64,000 nucleotides of DNA from Paracoccus aminophilus JCM 7686 (GCF_000444995.1 NC_022041.1:2516001-2580000), one strand, 5' to 3'. Counted from the first letter of the stretch, positions 17,502 through 26,629 are shown. Notes: generated by a model from the sequence alone, not told the origin. Translations and numbers: made by a program.

Positions 17502-18596
17502 ATGCACGCGACCGCCTTTCTCCACGACGAGCTCACGCTTTGGCACGGCGGCGGGGAGTATGCGCTGACCATGCCGGTCGGCGGTCTGGTCAAGCCCGGC
17601 GGCGGCCTGCCCGAAAGCCCCGAAAGCAAGCGCCGTCTGGTGAACCTTCTGCGCGTCACCGGGCTGATGGAGGCGTTGGCACTGCAAAGCGCCCCGCCTG
17701 CCCCGCGCGAAGATCTGCTGCGCGTCCATCCCGCCGCCTATCTCGACCGCTTCAAGGCGCTCTCCGATGCAGGCGGGGGCGAGCTCGGCCCGCGCGCGCC
17801 TTTTCTCAAGGGCGGCTACGAGATCGCGGCGCTCTCGGCGGGGCTTGCGACCGAGGCCCTGCGTCAGGTCCTGCGCGGCCAGGTGCGGCGCGCCTATGCG
17901 CTCTCGCGCCCGCCCGGCCATCATGCGCTGCCCGATCTGCCGAACGGCTTTTGCCTGCTCGCCAATATCGCCGTCGCCATCCGCGCGGTGCGGGCCGGGG
18001 GGCTCGCGCGCCGCATTGCCGTCGTTGATTGGGATGTCCATCACGGCAACGGCACCGAGGCGATTTTCCTCGACGATCCCGACTGCCTGACGATCTCGCT
18101 GCATCAAGAGCGGAACTATCCGCTCGACACCGGCGGGGCCGATGTCCGGGGCGCGCGCGGCAGCAATCTCAATATCCCGCTGCCGCCCGGCACCGGCCAT
18201 GCGAGCTATCTCGAAGCTTTCGAGCGCATCGTCCTGCCTGCGCTTCGCCGTTTCGAGCCCGAAGCCATCGTCATCGCCTGCGGCTATGATGCCTCGGCGA
18301 TGGACCCGCTCGGGCGGATGATGCTGGGCGCGGAGAGCTTCGGCGCCATGACCGCGCTTCTGGTCGAAGCAGCCGAGCAGCTCTGTCAGGGCCGTCTGGT
18401 CGCGGTTCATGAAGGCGGCTATTCTGAGGCCCATGTCCCCTTCTGCGGTCATGCGGTCGTGGCCGGACTTGCCGGATCCCCCATTGCCGCGCCCGACCCG
18501 CTCGGCGCCACCATCCGGGCCCGCCAACCAGCGCCGCTCTGGATCAATCACCTGTCGGCCTATCTTCGCGATCTGGCCCAAACTTTCGAGGTCTGA
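17502..18596 (+). CDS. Histone-deacetylase-family amidohydrolase
   Basis: This 364-residue protein belongs to the zinc deacetylase superfamily that includes class II HDACs, AcuC and acetylpolyamine amidohydrolases. Bacterial members remove acetyl groups from small amines or proteins. Key blocks are SRPPGHHALPD with the catalytic histidine pair, DWDVHHGNGTEAIF with zinc ligands, and ACGYDASAMDPLG with the third ligand region. GGAAAAG precedes the ATG at 17502. Its stop is followed immediately by the nitroreductase ATG, so deacetylase, nitroreductase and CysZ-like genes form one operon. The substrate cannot be read from the sequence. Confidence 0.9.
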   Translation: MHATAFLHDELTLWHGGGEYALTMPVGGLVKPGGGLPESPESKRRLVNLLRVTGLMEALALQSAPPAPREDLLRVHPAAYLDRFKALSDAGGGELGPRAPFLKGGYEIAALSAGLATEALRQVLRGQVRRAYALSRPPGHHALPDLPNGFCLLANIAVAIRAVRAGGLARRIAVVDWDVHHGNGTEAIFLDDPDCLTISLHQERNYPLDTGGADVRGARGSNLNIPLPPGTGHASYLEAFERIVLPALRRFEPEAIVIACGYDASAMDPLGRMMLGAESFGAMTALLVEAAEQLCQGRLVAVHEGGYSEAHVPFCGHAVVAGLAGSPIAAPDPLGATIRARQPAPLWINHLSAYLRDLAQTFEV

Positions 18597-19166
18597 ATGA
18601 CGCATTCCAACCCCCAAGCTCTCGATTTCCTGCGCCAGCGCCGCTCGCATCCGCCGAAACTGCTCACGGGCCCCGCCCCCGACCGCGCCGAACTGCTCGA
18701 CCTGCTCGACATTGCCGCCCGCGTGCCCGATCACGGCAAGCTCGAGCCCTGGCGCTTCATCGTGCTGGAGCGCACAGCCCTCGACCGGCTGGCCCCGGTG
18801 CTGGCCGATTTCGTCGCGGCTTCGGGCGGTGATGAGGCGATGATCGAGAAGGCGCGCTCGGCCTTTGCCTCGCCGGTGATCGTCGCGGTCGTCTCTTCGC
18901 CCGTCGCCAGCGAGAAAATCCCGGAATGGGAGCAGTTCCTGTCCTCGGGCGCGGTCTGCATCAGTCTGGTCAATGCCGCCCTCGCGGCGGGCTATGGCGC
19001 GGCCTGGCTGACCGGTCCCGCCACGCGCGCCGATTTCGCCGCCGCCCATCTCGGCGTCAAACCCGGTGAGCGCGTCGTGGGCCTTGTCCATATCGGCCAG
19101 CGCGGCGCCACCCCGCCCGAGCGCCCGCGCCCGGTCATCGCCGACAAGGTCAACTTCCTCGGATGA
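18597..19166 (+). CDS. Nitroreductase family protein
   Basis: This 189-residue flavoprotein of the nitroreductase family (YdjA-like in size) probably binds FMN and reduces quinones or nitro compounds with NAD(P)H. Visible family blocks are LRQRRSHPPKLLTG for FMN phosphate binding, AARVPDHGKLEPWRFIVL, and GYGAAWLTGPA with GLVHIGQRGATPPERPRP near the C-terminus. Its ATG directly follows the stop codon of the deacetylase gene, and its own stop overlaps the next start as ATGA, so translation of the three is probably coupled. The physiological substrate is unknown. Confidence 0.88.
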   Translation: MTHSNPQALDFLRQRRSHPPKLLTGPAPDRAELLDLLDIAARVPDHGKLEPWRFIVLERTALDRLAPVLADFVAASGGDEAMIEKARSAFASPVIVAVVSSPVASEKIPEWEQFLSSGAVCISLVNAALAAGYGAAWLTGPATRADFAAAHLGVKPGERVVGLVHIGQRGATPPERPRPVIADKVNFLG

Positions 19167-19864
19167 TCGCGCAGGCGCTGATCCGCGGCTGGGGGGATCT
19201 GCTGCGACCACGCGTGTTCCGTGTGGTCCTGCTTGGCGTTCTGCTCACGCTGGTCTTGCTGGTGGTGCTGCAAACCGGGGTCTTCTGGGTGATCCGTTGG
19301 GTCGCGCCCGACCACTTCAGCCTGCCGTGGATTGGCCAGATCCCGGTCGGCGCGGCGCTGAGCTGGGGCTCGCTGCTCTTGCTGCCGGTGATGGCGTTTT
19401 TCCTGATGGCGCCGGTCGCCGCCGCCTTTTCGGGCCTTTTCGCCGAGCAGGTCGCGGTCGTGGTCGAAGAGACCCATTACCCCGACGCAAAGGGCCTGCC
19501 GCTCGATTTCTGGGACGGGCTGCTGGAAGCGGCAGCCGTCACCGGCCTTGTGCTGCTGATCGCGCTCGTGACATTGATCGCGACACCGTTTCTCGGCCCG
19601 CTTGCGCCGGTGCTCTTTTACGGCGCGAATGGCTGGCTGCTCGGGCGCGAGTTCTTCGCCATGGCCGCCCGGCGCCACCTGACGCCAGAGGCCGCCGGGG
19701 CCCTGCGCCAGCGCCTCTCTGCTCAGACGCTGGGGCTGGGCGTGCTGATCGCGCTGCTGCTGTCAGTGCCGGTTCTGAATATCCTGATCCCGACACTGGC
19801 CGCAGCCAGCTTCACCCATCTCTATCACCTCAGCCAAAGAGGCGGACGAGATCGGCGCGGGTGA
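19163..19864 (+). CDS. EI24/CysZ-like membrane protein
   Basis: This 233-residue polytopic membrane protein fits the EI24 family, which includes the sulfate transporter CysZ. Four or more hydrophobic spans are visible (VVLLGVLLTLVLLVVLQTG, LLLLPVMAFFLMAPVAAAF, AVTGLVLLIALVTLIATPF, LGVLIALLLSVPVLNILIP). The family-like motif GREFFAMAARRHL lies in a polar loop. It is translationally coupled to the nitroreductase through ATGA and overlaps the 3' end of the convergent DUF1467 gene by 35 bases. Sulfate transport is possible, but no sulfur genes are adjacent. Confidence 0.8.
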   Translation: MIAQALIRGWGDLLRPRVFRVVLLGVLLTLVLLVVLQTGVFWVIRWVAPDHFSLPWIGQIPVGAALSWGSLLLLPVMAFFLMAPVAAAFSGLFAEQVAVVVEETHYPDAKGLPLDFWDGLLEAAAVTGLVLLIALVTLIATPFLGPLAPVLFYGANGWLLGREFFAMAARRHLTPEAAGALRQRLSAQTLGLGVLIALLLSVPVLNILIPTLAAASFTHLYHLSQRGGRDRRG

Positions 19865-20090
19865 CGATATCGTCGAGGATGATCCAGGCAATCGCGCCCC
19901 ACAGCACGGTGGTGATGATCGTCGCCATGATCGCCATGCGCTTGAGCGGCGGGTTATGCGGCGCGCCTGCGGGCGTGCCCGGCGTCACCTCGCCGACATC
20001 GGCCTGGCTGCGCTGGCCAATCGGGGCCAGCACAAAGAGGACCAGAAACCAGATCACCGCATAAAGAACGATACCGCCGGTCAGATTCAT
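19830..20090 (-). CDS. DUF1467 family membrane protein
   Basis: This 86-residue protein has two membrane spans (GGIVLYAVIWFLVLFVLAPI and MAIMATIITTVLWGAIAWII) joined by a polar loop with QRSQADVGEVTPGTPAGAP. It matches DUF1467, a family of small alphaproteobacterial membrane proteins without known function. Its start overlaps the stop of the methylmalonyl-CoA epimerase gene by one base (TGATG), an association I recall from other Rhodobacteraceae. Its 3' end overlaps the convergent EI24 gene. Confidence 0.88.
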   Translation of the reverse strand: MNLTGGIVLYAVIWFLVLFVLAPIGQRSQADVGEVTPGTPAGAPHNPPLKRMAIMATIITTVLWGAIAWIILDDIVTRADLVRLFG

Positions 20091-20494
20091 CAGATTTGCT
20101 CCAGTTCAATCAGGGTGCCGTTGAAATCCTTCGGGTGAAGGAACAGCACGGGCTTGCCATGCGCGCCGATCTTGGGCTCGCCGCTGCCAAGGACGCGCGC
20201 GCCCTGAGCCTTGAGCTGATCGCGCGCGGCGAGAATGTCATCGACCTCGAAACACATGTGATGGATGCCGCCCGAGGGGTTTTTGTCGAGGAAGCTCTTG
20301 ATCGGGCTGTCATCGCCCATCGGGTAAAGCAGCTCGATCTTGGTGTTCGGCAGCTCGATGAAAATGACGGTCACGCCATGATCGGGTTCGTCTTGAGGCG
20401 CGCCGACCTTGGCGCCAAGCGTGGTGCGATATTGCTCGGCCGCTGCCGTGAGATCCGGCACGGCGATGGCAACATGGTTCAGACGTCCGATCAT
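20090..20494 (-). CDS. mce: Methylmalonyl-CoA epimerase
   Basis: This enzyme interconverts the (R) and (S) forms of methylmalonyl-CoA between propionyl-CoA carboxylase and the B12-dependent mutase. The 134-residue protein is a glyoxalase-fold dimer subunit with IGRLNHVAIAVPDL, the metal-binding regions EPDHGVTVIFIELPNTKIELL and GGIHHMCFEVDDI, and the C-terminal PVLFLHPKDFNGTLIELEQ. It is translationally coupled to the DUF1467 gene downstream. The mutase and carboxylase genes are not in the window. Confidence 0.95.
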   Translation of the reverse strand: MIGRLNHVAIAVPDLTAAAEQYRTTLGAKVGAPQDEPDHGVTVIFIELPNTKIELLYPMGDDSPIKSFLDKNPSGGIHHMCFEVDDILAARDQLKAQGARVLGSGEPKIGAHGKPVLFLHPKDFNGTLIELEQI

Positions 20495-20564
20495 GTGATT
20501 TCCTCCGCTATATGGGCTCCTTCTAGGCCGCTGATCCGCGCAGGGGAAGCAAAACCCGTCACGC

Positions 20565-20579
20565 TTAACCGCTTCTTAG
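20565..20579 (+). promoter_or_regulatory. Near-consensus CtrA-type site upstream of a response regulator
   Basis: TTAACCGCTTCTTAG matches TTAA-N7-TTAA at seven of eight positions. It lies 48 bases upstream of the response regulator start at 20627, in the gap from divergent mce. It is weaker than the perfect site at 6649. Confidence 0.3.
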
Positions 20580-20626
20580 GGAAACCGAGTCATTCTTGAG
20601 AAAAGGGATTCTGGACGGAGTTGATC

Positions 20627-21364
20627 ATGAATGGACTGGAAAACGCGGCGCAGGGGAGCGAGCTTCCGCTCTGGCGCGCGCCAATGCTGCCTGACCGTCC
20701 GCTGGCTGGGCTGACGGTGCTGGTGGTGGAAGATTCGCGCTTCGCATCCGAGGCGTTGCGGCTTTTGTGCCTGCGTTCGGGTGCGCGCATCCGCCGCGCC
20801 GACTCACTGCGCGCGGCGCTCAAACATCTGCGCACCTATCGCCCGACGGTGCTCATTGTCGATATGGGCCTGCCCGACGGCAATGGCGCCGAACTGATCC
20901 GCAGCCTGACCGCCAACATGCCGCGTCCGGCGGTGGTCTTGGGCATTTCGGGCGATCCCGCGAATGAGGCTGCGGCATTGGCGGCTGGGGCCGATGGCTT
21001 CCTGTGCAAACCGATCGAGCGGGTGGCGCAGTTCCAGCAAGCGATCCTTGCCGCTTTGCCCGGCGATCTGAATCGAGGCGGGATGCGGCTTCTGCCCGAT
21101 GACATGATTTGGCCCGATCAGACCGCCTTGCGCGATGATCTGAGCCATGTCGCCGAGATTCTCGCGACCGCCACGGACACCGCGGCCATCGACTATATCG
21201 CGCGCTTCCTCGCTGGCATCGCCCGCTCGGCCCATGATCCGCAACTGGAAGAGGCTGCGCGCACGCTCGCCCGGGATCAGCGAGAAGGCCGCGCTATGGC
21301 CGCCGATCTTGCGCGGATCAGCGGGCTGGTTCACGACCGGTTGGACGCGGTCGGGCAGATCTAA
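20627..21364 (+). CDS. Response regulator with unusual C-terminal extension
   Basis: This 245-residue protein has one receiver domain at about residues 28-145 with the acidic pair E35-D36, the phosphoacceptor D79 (LIVDMGLPDG) and K128 (FLCKPIE). The C-terminal 100 residues are helical and match no output domain I recognise; they may be a dimerising or phosphotransfer-like bundle. A leader of about 25 residues precedes the receiver. GGAG lies six bases before the ATG at 20627; a TTG six bases upstream is less likely. No histidine kinase is nearby, so it belongs to an orphan pathway. A near-consensus CtrA site lies upstream. Confidence 0.85.
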   Translation: MNGLENAAQGSELPLWRAPMLPDRPLAGLTVLVVEDSRFASEALRLLCLRSGARIRRADSLRAALKHLRTYRPTVLIVDMGLPDGNGAELIRSLTANMPRPAVVLGISGDPANEAAALAAGADGFLCKPIERVAQFQQAILAALPGDLNRGGMRLLPDDMIWPDQTALRDDLSHVAEILATATDTAAIDYIARFLAGIARSAHDPQLEEAARTLARDQREGRAMAADLARISGLVHDRLDAVGQI

Positions 21365-21410
21365 GCCGAGGCAGATGCGTTCGAGACGGGGGAGGCGAAC
21401 AGGACCCCGC

Positions 21411-22130
21411 TCAGGTCTCGTGCGACGGCCGGCTTGCCGCGTCAGACGCGGCCTCGGTCAAAACGGACAGGCGCAGCTTCTGGCGACCGTCTGCGTCGAA
21501 ATTCTCGGGCGTGAGCCAGCTTTGATGCGCTTTCGCAAGCGGGGGCCAATCCTTGTCGATGATCGCCCACCAGGCGGTATCCCGATTGCGGCCCTTATAG
21601 ATCATATGCTGGCGGAAGGTACCTTCGTAACGGAAGCCATAGCGTTTTGCCGCCGCCATCGAGGGCGCGTTCAAGGCATCACATTTCCACTCGACCCGAC
21701 GATAGCCGTGATCGAAGGCCCAGCCGATCATCAGCGAAATCGCCTCGGTCGCGGCGGGGCTGCGCTGCATCGCGGGTGAAATCTCGATATGGCCGATCTC
21801 GATCACGCCGTGATTGCGGTCAATCCGCAGATAAGAGGCAAGACCGCCAATCCGCTCGCGGGCAAGATCGCGCAGGGCGTAAAAGCAGGGATCGGCTTTG
21901 GCCGCAGCTTCGGCCTGCCAGGCGCGATAGGCGCCGAGCGTCGCGAATGGGCCGTAACCCATGTAATCCCAGACCCAATCCTGCCCGGCATTCGCGGCAT
22001 AAAGATCATCGGCATGACGCGACGGATCCAGCCGTTCCAGCGCGACATAGCGCCCGGCAATCACCTCGGGCCCCGGGGCGGGCGGCACGGTGAAATCGGT
22101 GAGCTTGGCCCCTATCGGTCGCGCCTGCAT
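21411..22130 (-). CDS. GNAT family N-acetyltransferase (RimJ/RimL type)
   Basis: This 239-residue protein shows the RimJ/RimL-like acetyltransferase pattern: RYVALERLDPSRHADDLYAA, IGGLASYLRIDRNHGVIEIGHI, SPAATEAISLMIGWAFDHGYRRVEWKC (read in blocks), then NAPSMAAAKRYGFRYEGTFRQH and GRNRDTAWWAIID. It would use acetyl-CoA to acetylate a protein terminus or a small molecule; the substrate is unknown. GGAGG seven bases before the ATG supports the start at 22130. It lies 24 bases downstream of the DUF1501 gene start region in the opposite sense of function, and probably has its own promoter. Confidence 0.85.
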   Translation of the reverse strand: MQARPIGAKLTDFTVPPAPGPEVIAGRYVALERLDPSRHADDLYAANAGQDWVWDYMGYGPFATLGAYRAWQAEAAAKADPCFYALRDLARERIGGLASYLRIDRNHGVIEIGHIEISPAMQRSPAATEAISLMIGWAFDHGYRRVEWKCDALNAPSMAAAKRYGFRYEGTFRQHMIYKGRNRDTAWWAIIDKDWPPLAKAHQSWLTPENFDADGRQKLRLSVLTEAASDAASRPSHET

Positions 22131-22154
22131 CCCTGCCTCCTGATGATCGGCCCT

Positions 22155-23330
22155 TTAGCCAAGAAACTTCGGATCCGTCCCCATATCAAGCCCGGCGAAG
22201 ATCTGGCTCTCGAGCGCGCCGCGCTCGATCCCGTAAAGATTGCGCATGGCCCAAGCGGCATAAGCGCGGATATCGCCTGTCGGCATGAGATCGCGCCCGG
22301 CGTAAAGCTGGTTGTCCTGAAGCCCCGGCCAGTCGCCATAGGCCTTGCCGCCGCGGATCGCGCCGCCTGCCATCAAAAGCGCGCCAGCCGTGCCGTGATC
22401 GGTCCCGCCCGAGCCGTTTTCGCGGGCCGTACGGCCAAATTCGGTCATGGCGAGGACGGTGGTGCGCTGCCAATTCGCGCCAAGCCCCTCTTTCAGCGCC
22501 ACGATTGCATCACCCAACCGCATGAGCGCGCGGCCCAGAACCGCCTCTTGCCGGGCATGGCTGTCCCAGCCCGGCAGCGAAAACGCCGCGATCCGGGTCT
22601 CGCCATTCAGCCGGCTCGCCGCGAATTTCGCCAATGCCTTGGCATCACCGCTTGGCCCCGGCGTCTTCATGCCTGGGGTCGTCTCCATCCCGAGATCGCT
22701 CGCATCCATCGCCGCGTCGCGAAACAGCGGATCGTCGTGATAGACCTGCTCGAGCAGAAGCTGGGCCTGCGGCGACAAGCTCAGATCGGCATCGGGCGCC
22801 CAGCTTTTGGCCTTGGCCTTGCCGCTGAGGATCTTCATCTCATCCGTGCCGACCGAATAAGCGGTTTCCGAGGTCGCGCCGGGCAGAATCTGCAGCAAGC
22901 GGTTCAGCCAGCCGCCGGTGCGCGAGATTTCGGGAATGTCATTGCCCGTGCCCGCCTCGAGCACATCCTGACCGTCGAAATGGCTGCGCTTGTCGCGGTA
23001 GGGCGTGGAGACCGCATGGGCGAAGGACAGCTCTCCAGCCTTCCAGAGCGGCATGAGCATCTCGAGCTTCGGATGCAGCGCGTAAAATCCATCAAGATCG
23101 AAGGCACCCTGCCCCGGCCCGACCGAAATCGTCTTGCGCAATTGGGCGAGCTGGCGATCGCCATAGGGCTGGAACACGTCGAGCCCGTCCATCGCGCCGC
23201 GCAAGATGATCACCACCAACCGATTCTCGCCCGGAGCCGAGGCAAAGGTGATCGTGTTCAGGAAGGGATGGGCCGCAACCGAGCAGCCGATCAGCGCGCT
23301 CCCGCGCAAAAACATGCGTCTGTTGAGCAT
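22155..23330 (-). CDS. DUF1501 domain protein, Tat-exported
   Basis: This 391-residue protein belongs to DUF1501, a family in the alkaline-phosphatase/sulfatase fold group with no proven reaction. It begins with a twin-arginine signal (NRRMFLRGSALIGCSVAA), so it is exported folded, possibly with a metal. Typical blocks are VVIILRGAMDGLDVFQPYGD, SHFDGQDVLEAGTGN, TVLAMTEFGRTARENGSGGTDHGTAGALL. It follows the DUF1800 gene on the same strand with nine bases between, and GGGGGAG precedes its ATG. The DUF1800-DUF1501 pair is recurrent in bacteria and points to a shared extracytoplasmic role, still undefined. Confidence 0.92.
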   Translation of the reverse strand: MLNRRMFLRGSALIGCSVAAHPFLNTITFASAPGENRLVVIILRGAMDGLDVFQPYGDRQLAQLRKTISVGPGQGAFDLDGFYALHPKLEMLMPLWKAGELSFAHAVSTPYRDKRSHFDGQDVLEAGTGNDIPEISRTGGWLNRLLQILPGATSETAYSVGTDEMKILSGKAKAKSWAPDADLSLSPQAQLLLEQVYHDDPLFRDAAMDASDLGMETTPGMKTPGPSGDAKALAKFAASRLNGETRIAAFSLPGWDSHARQEAVLGRALMRLGDAIVALKEGLGANWQRTTVLAMTEFGRTARENGSGGTDHGTAGALLMAGGAIRGGKAYGDWPGLQDNQLYAGRDLMPTGDIRAYAAWAMRNLYGIERGALESQIFAGLDMGTDPKFLG

Positions 23331-23339
23331 GAACTCCCC

Positions 23340-24719
23340 CTAGCGCCGGTTGAAATCGTTCGAGGCCAAGATCAGCGCCACGCCCTCGCGCTCGCTTTCG
23401 GCCTTGGGCACGGCCCAGTCGAGCATCTCGGAGCGCGTGCCGCCAAGGCTTGCGACCAGCATGCCGCGCGGATCGGGCAGATCGGACATGACCCGGCGCG
23501 GCGCATCAAGCGACCAGTTGATGCGCGCGGCCAAAGTCTGCGGCGCGATCCAAGCCTCGGCCTCTTCGGGCCAGCCATTGGGCCCGATCGGGCTCATCCA
23601 GCGCTGCCCCATCCGCGTCAGCGGATCGACCAGAACCCGGTTCACCATGCGCTCGTCCCAAGCCAGAACCGTCTCGCCGTCGAGCCCCAGCGCCCGCAGC
23701 CCGGCGACAACGAAATCGAAGGGCTGGCGCGCCTTTTGGCGAAAGCTGTCGGCGAGGGCGGGATGGGTGATCAGCACGCGATAGACATCGGGCAGATTGC
23801 CCTTGGTCTTGCGCCAGACCGAAGCCATGGTCTCGACCACCGCCGGATCCGGCGTATCGCTGAGAAAATGCACCGCGAGCTTGTGCGAGATGTAATCCGC
23901 CGTCGCCGGATGGCGCGCGATGTCACGCAAGGCTTCCTGAACATCGCCAAGCTGCCCCGCGCGATTGCCGCCGTAGCTTTTGCCCAGAACCACCTTGGTC
24001 CCGGGCTCGGAGCGGTTCGCGTTGAAAGCCGCGCCTGCGCGGGGATTGTAGCTCAGGCCCGTCAGAAGCTCGGCCAGCGCGCGAACGTCCTTTTGCGTAT
24101 AGCTCGCGCCCACGCCGATGCTGTGCAGCTCAAGCGCCTCGCGCGCGAGGTTTTCGTTCAGCCCGACCTCGATCTGCTTTTGCGCCCGGCTGATCGCGAA
24201 TTTCGAATTCGGCCCGACGCTGCCGTTCTGGTTCAGATAGAGCAGCATCATCGGATGGGTGTCGGCGGCGATGAACATGTCTTCAAAGCGGCCATTCAGA
24301 TGCGGCCTGATCGCCTCATCGACAAAGGCCGAGGCCAGCACTTGCTGGGCCGCGCCATCGCCGCGCACGGTGAAATGATCGGCCCAGAACTGAACCAGAC
24401 GCTCGCCAAAACCGACCGGGGCCGTGACGCCGCGCGCCACCCGCCGCTGAAGGTCGCGCCAATTGACGCGGCGCAGATCACGCGCGTAATCGCCGTAAGC
24501 CGCTTTGGCCTCTTCGCTATTCGTGTTGCGCGCCTCTTGCGCGAGATCAGAGAGCTTGAGCTGGGCGGCCTGCGCCTCGGCCAAGCTCACCGCGTCGGGG
24601 CCGGGTCCGGCCGCGGCCACGCTGGCGAGCACCGCATCGACATCGGCGGGCGGCTTTTGATGCGGGGAAAGGCCAAAGCCCAGCCGGATCGCCGCGAGTT
24701 CGGGAAAGCCAAACTCCAA
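23340..24719 (-). CDS. DUF1800 domain protein
   Basis: This 459-residue protein matches DUF1800, a large family of unknown function usually encoded beside DUF1501. Family blocks include LAAIRLGFGLSPHQ at the N-terminus, RLVQFWADHFTVRGDG, HPMMLLYLNQNGSVGPNSKF, NENLAREALELHSIGVGASY and LDAPRRVMSDLPDPRG. The start is a TTG at 24719, supported by GAGGAA nine bases before it; no ATG fits. No convincing signal peptide is seen, unlike its partner. A perfect 12-base-pair hairpin (24732-24760) lies just upstream, between this gene and aspS. Confidence 0.9.
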   Translation of the reverse strand: MEFGFPELAAIRLGFGLSPHQKPPADVDAVLASVAAAGPGPDAVSLAEAQAAQLKLSDLAQEARNTNSEEAKAAYGDYARDLRRVNWRDLQRRVARGVTAPVGFGERLVQFWADHFTVRGDGAAQQVLASAFVDEAIRPHLNGRFEDMFIAADTHPMMLLYLNQNGSVGPNSKFAISRAQKQIEVGLNENLAREALELHSIGVGASYTQKDVRALAELLTGLSYNPRAGAAFNANRSEPGTKVVLGKSYGGNRAGQLGDVQEALRDIARHPATADYISHKLAVHFLSDTPDPAVVETMASVWRKTKGNLPDVYRVLITHPALADSFRQKARQPFDFVVAGLRALGLDGETVLAWDERMVNRVLVDPLTRMGQRWMSPIGPNGWPEEAEAWIAPQTLAARINWSLDAPRRVMSDLPDPRGMLVASLGGTRSEMLDWAVPKAESEREGVALILASNDFNRR

Positions 24720-24731
24720 GGGAATTCCTCA

Positions 24732-24760
24732 CTTTTCCGGGGGTCGCGCCCCCGGAAAAG
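24732..24760. other. Perfect hairpin between aspS and the DUF1800 gene
   Basis: CTTTTCCGGGGG and CCCCCGGAAAAG form a 12-base-pair stem around TCGCG. The T run is on the 5' side of the stem on both strands, which is not the arrangement of an intrinsic terminator. It may stabilise the 3' end of the aspS message or mark a processing site. Confidence 0.55.
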
Positions 24761-24789
24761 CTATCGCATGATTTGACGCGGCCGTCAGA

Positions 24790-26568
24790 TCACTCTTTCG
24801 GCAGCGCGCGCAGACGCAGCTCGCGCATTTGCTCGTTGGTGGGCTCGGAGGGCGCGCCCATCATCAGATCTTCCGCGCGCTGGTTCATCGGGAACATGAT
24901 GACTTCACGGATATTCTGCTCATCGGCCAGCAGCATGACGATGCGGTCGATGCCCGCCGCACAACCGCCGTGGGGCGGGGCGCCGTAGCGGAACGCCTTG
25001 ACCATGCCGCCAAAGCGCTTTTCGACCTCGTCATGGCCGTAGCCGGCAAGCTCGAAGGCCTTGAACATGATTTCCGGCGAATGGTTGCGGATCGCGCCGG
25101 AAATCAGCTCGTAGCCGTTGCAGGCGAGGTCATATTGGTAGCCTTTGATCGTCAGCGGATCCTGCGCATTCAGCGCTTCCAGCCCGCCCTGCGGCATCGA
25201 GAACGGGTTGTGGCTGAAGTCGATCTTGCCGTCGTCGCCCTTCTCATACATCGGGAAATCGACGATCCAGGCGAATTTGAACTGGTTCTCGTCGGTCAGA
25301 CCGAGCTCGCGACCGATCTCGGTGCGGGCGCGACCAGCGACCGCCTCGAAGGTTTCGGGCTTGCCGCCGAGGAAGAAGGCCGCGTCGCCCTCGCCCAGAC
25401 CAAGCTGAAGGCGGATCGCTTCGGTCGGCTCATGGCCCAAAGCTTTCGCGATCGGACCAGCGGCCTCGGTCGAGCCATCCTCGGCCTTGCGCCAGAAGAT
25501 ATAGCCCATGCCCGGCAGGCCCTGCTGTTGAGCAAAAGCGTTCATGCGGTCGGCGAATTTGCGCGAGCCACCGGTCGGCGCGGGAATGGCGCGAACCTCG
25601 GTCCCGTCCTGTTCGAGCAGCTTCGCGAAAATGCCAAAGCCCGAGCCGCGGAAGTGGTCGGAAACGACCTGCATCTCGATCGGGTTGCGCAGATCGGGCT
25701 TGTCCGAGCCGTATTTCAGCATCGATTCCGCGTAAGGAATGCGCGGCCAGTTCGTATCAACCGGACGGCCGCCGCCGAATTCTTCGAAGAGACCCTGAAT
25801 CACCGGCTGGACGGTCGCGAACACGTCTTCCTGCTCGATGAAGGACATCTCGAGGTCGAGCTGGTAGAAATCGGTCGGCGAGCGGTCGGCGCGCGGGTCT
25901 TCGTCGCGGAAGCAGGGCGCGATCTGGAAATATTTGTCAAAGCCCGCGACCATGATCAGCTGTTTGAACTGCTGAGGCGCTTGCGGAAGTGCATAGAACT
26001 TGCCCGGATGCAGACGCGACGGCACGAGGAAGTCGCGCGCGCCCTCCGGCGAGGAAGCCGTGATGATCGGCGTCTGGAATTCGGTAAAGCCCTGATCCCA
26101 CATGCGGTTGCGGATCGAGCGCACCACTTTCGAGCGCAGCATGATGTTGTTGTGCAGGCTTTCGCGACGCAGGTCGAGGAAGCGGTAGGTCAGGCGGGTT
26201 TCCTCGGGATAATCCTGCTCGCCAAAAACCGGCAGCGGCAGATCATCCGACGGGCCCAGAACTTCGGTCGCGGTCGCGTAGACCTCGATCTCGCCGGTCG
26301 GCAGCTTTGCGTTCACAAGGCTTGCATCGCGCAGTTTGACCTTGCCGTCGATGCGGATCACCGTCTCGGCGCGCAGCTTTTCCAGCGCGGCAAAGGCCGG
26401 GCTGTCGCTGTCGGCGATCACCTGGGTGATGCCGTAATGGTCGCGCAGGTCAATGAACAAAACCCCGCCGTGATCGCGGACGCGATGAACCCAACCCGAG
26501 AGGCGAACCTCGGTCCCGGCATTCGCGGCAGTCAGCTGGCCGCAGGTATGGCTGCGATAGGCGCTCAT
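24790..26568 (-). CDS. aspS: Aspartyl-tRNA synthetase
   Basis: AspRS charges tRNA-Asp, and in organisms lacking AsnRS also tRNA-Asn, in the cytoplasm. The 592-residue length is that of bacterial AspRS with the GAD insertion domain. Order of parts: N-terminal OB-fold ([22 protein letters not shown]), class II motif 2 ([21 protein letters not shown] read in blocks), the GAD insert, and motif 3 ([23 protein letters not shown]). AGGGGA precedes the ATG at 26568. Whether it is discriminating cannot be decided by eye. Confidence 0.97.
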   Translation of the reverse strand: MSAYRSHTCGQLTAANAGTEVRLSGWVHRVRDHGGVLFIDLRDHYGITQVIADSDSPAFAALEKLRAETVIRIDGKVKLRDASLVNAKLPTGEIEVYATATEVLGPSDDLPLPVFGEQDYPEETRLTYRFLDLRRESLHNNIMLRSKVVRSIRNRMWDQGFTEFQTPIITASSPEGARDFLVPSRLHPGKFYALPQAPQQFKQLIMVAGFDKYFQIAPCFRDEDPRADRSPTDFYQLDLEMSFIEQEDVFATVQPVIQGLFEEFGGGRPVDTNWPRIPYAESMLKYGSDKPDLRNPIEMQVVSDHFRGSGFGIFAKLLEQDGTEVRAIPAPTGGSRKFADRMNAFAQQQGLPGMGYIFWRKAEDGSTEAAGPIAKALGHEPTEAIRLQLGLGEGDAAFFLGGKPETFEAVAGRARTEIGRELGLTDENQFKFAWIVDFPMYEKGDDGKIDFSHNPFSMPQGGLEALNAQDPLTIKGYQYDLACNGYELISGAIRNHSPEIMFKAFELAGYGHDEVEKRFGGMVKAFRYGAPPHGGCAAGIDRIVMLLADEQNIREVIMFPMNQRAEDLMMGAPSEPTNEQMRELRLRALPKE

Positions 26569-26629
26569 CGGATTTCCCCTGAATATTTCGGATTTGCATC
26601 AACATCTCCGGCGGGGGGAAGTCAAGCAA

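Noticed and set aside
21789..24776. A 995-codon plus-strand open frame opposite DUF1501, DUF1800 and part of the GNAT gene
   Set aside because: It spans three well-supported minus-strand genes in one shadow frame and shows no protein family signature.
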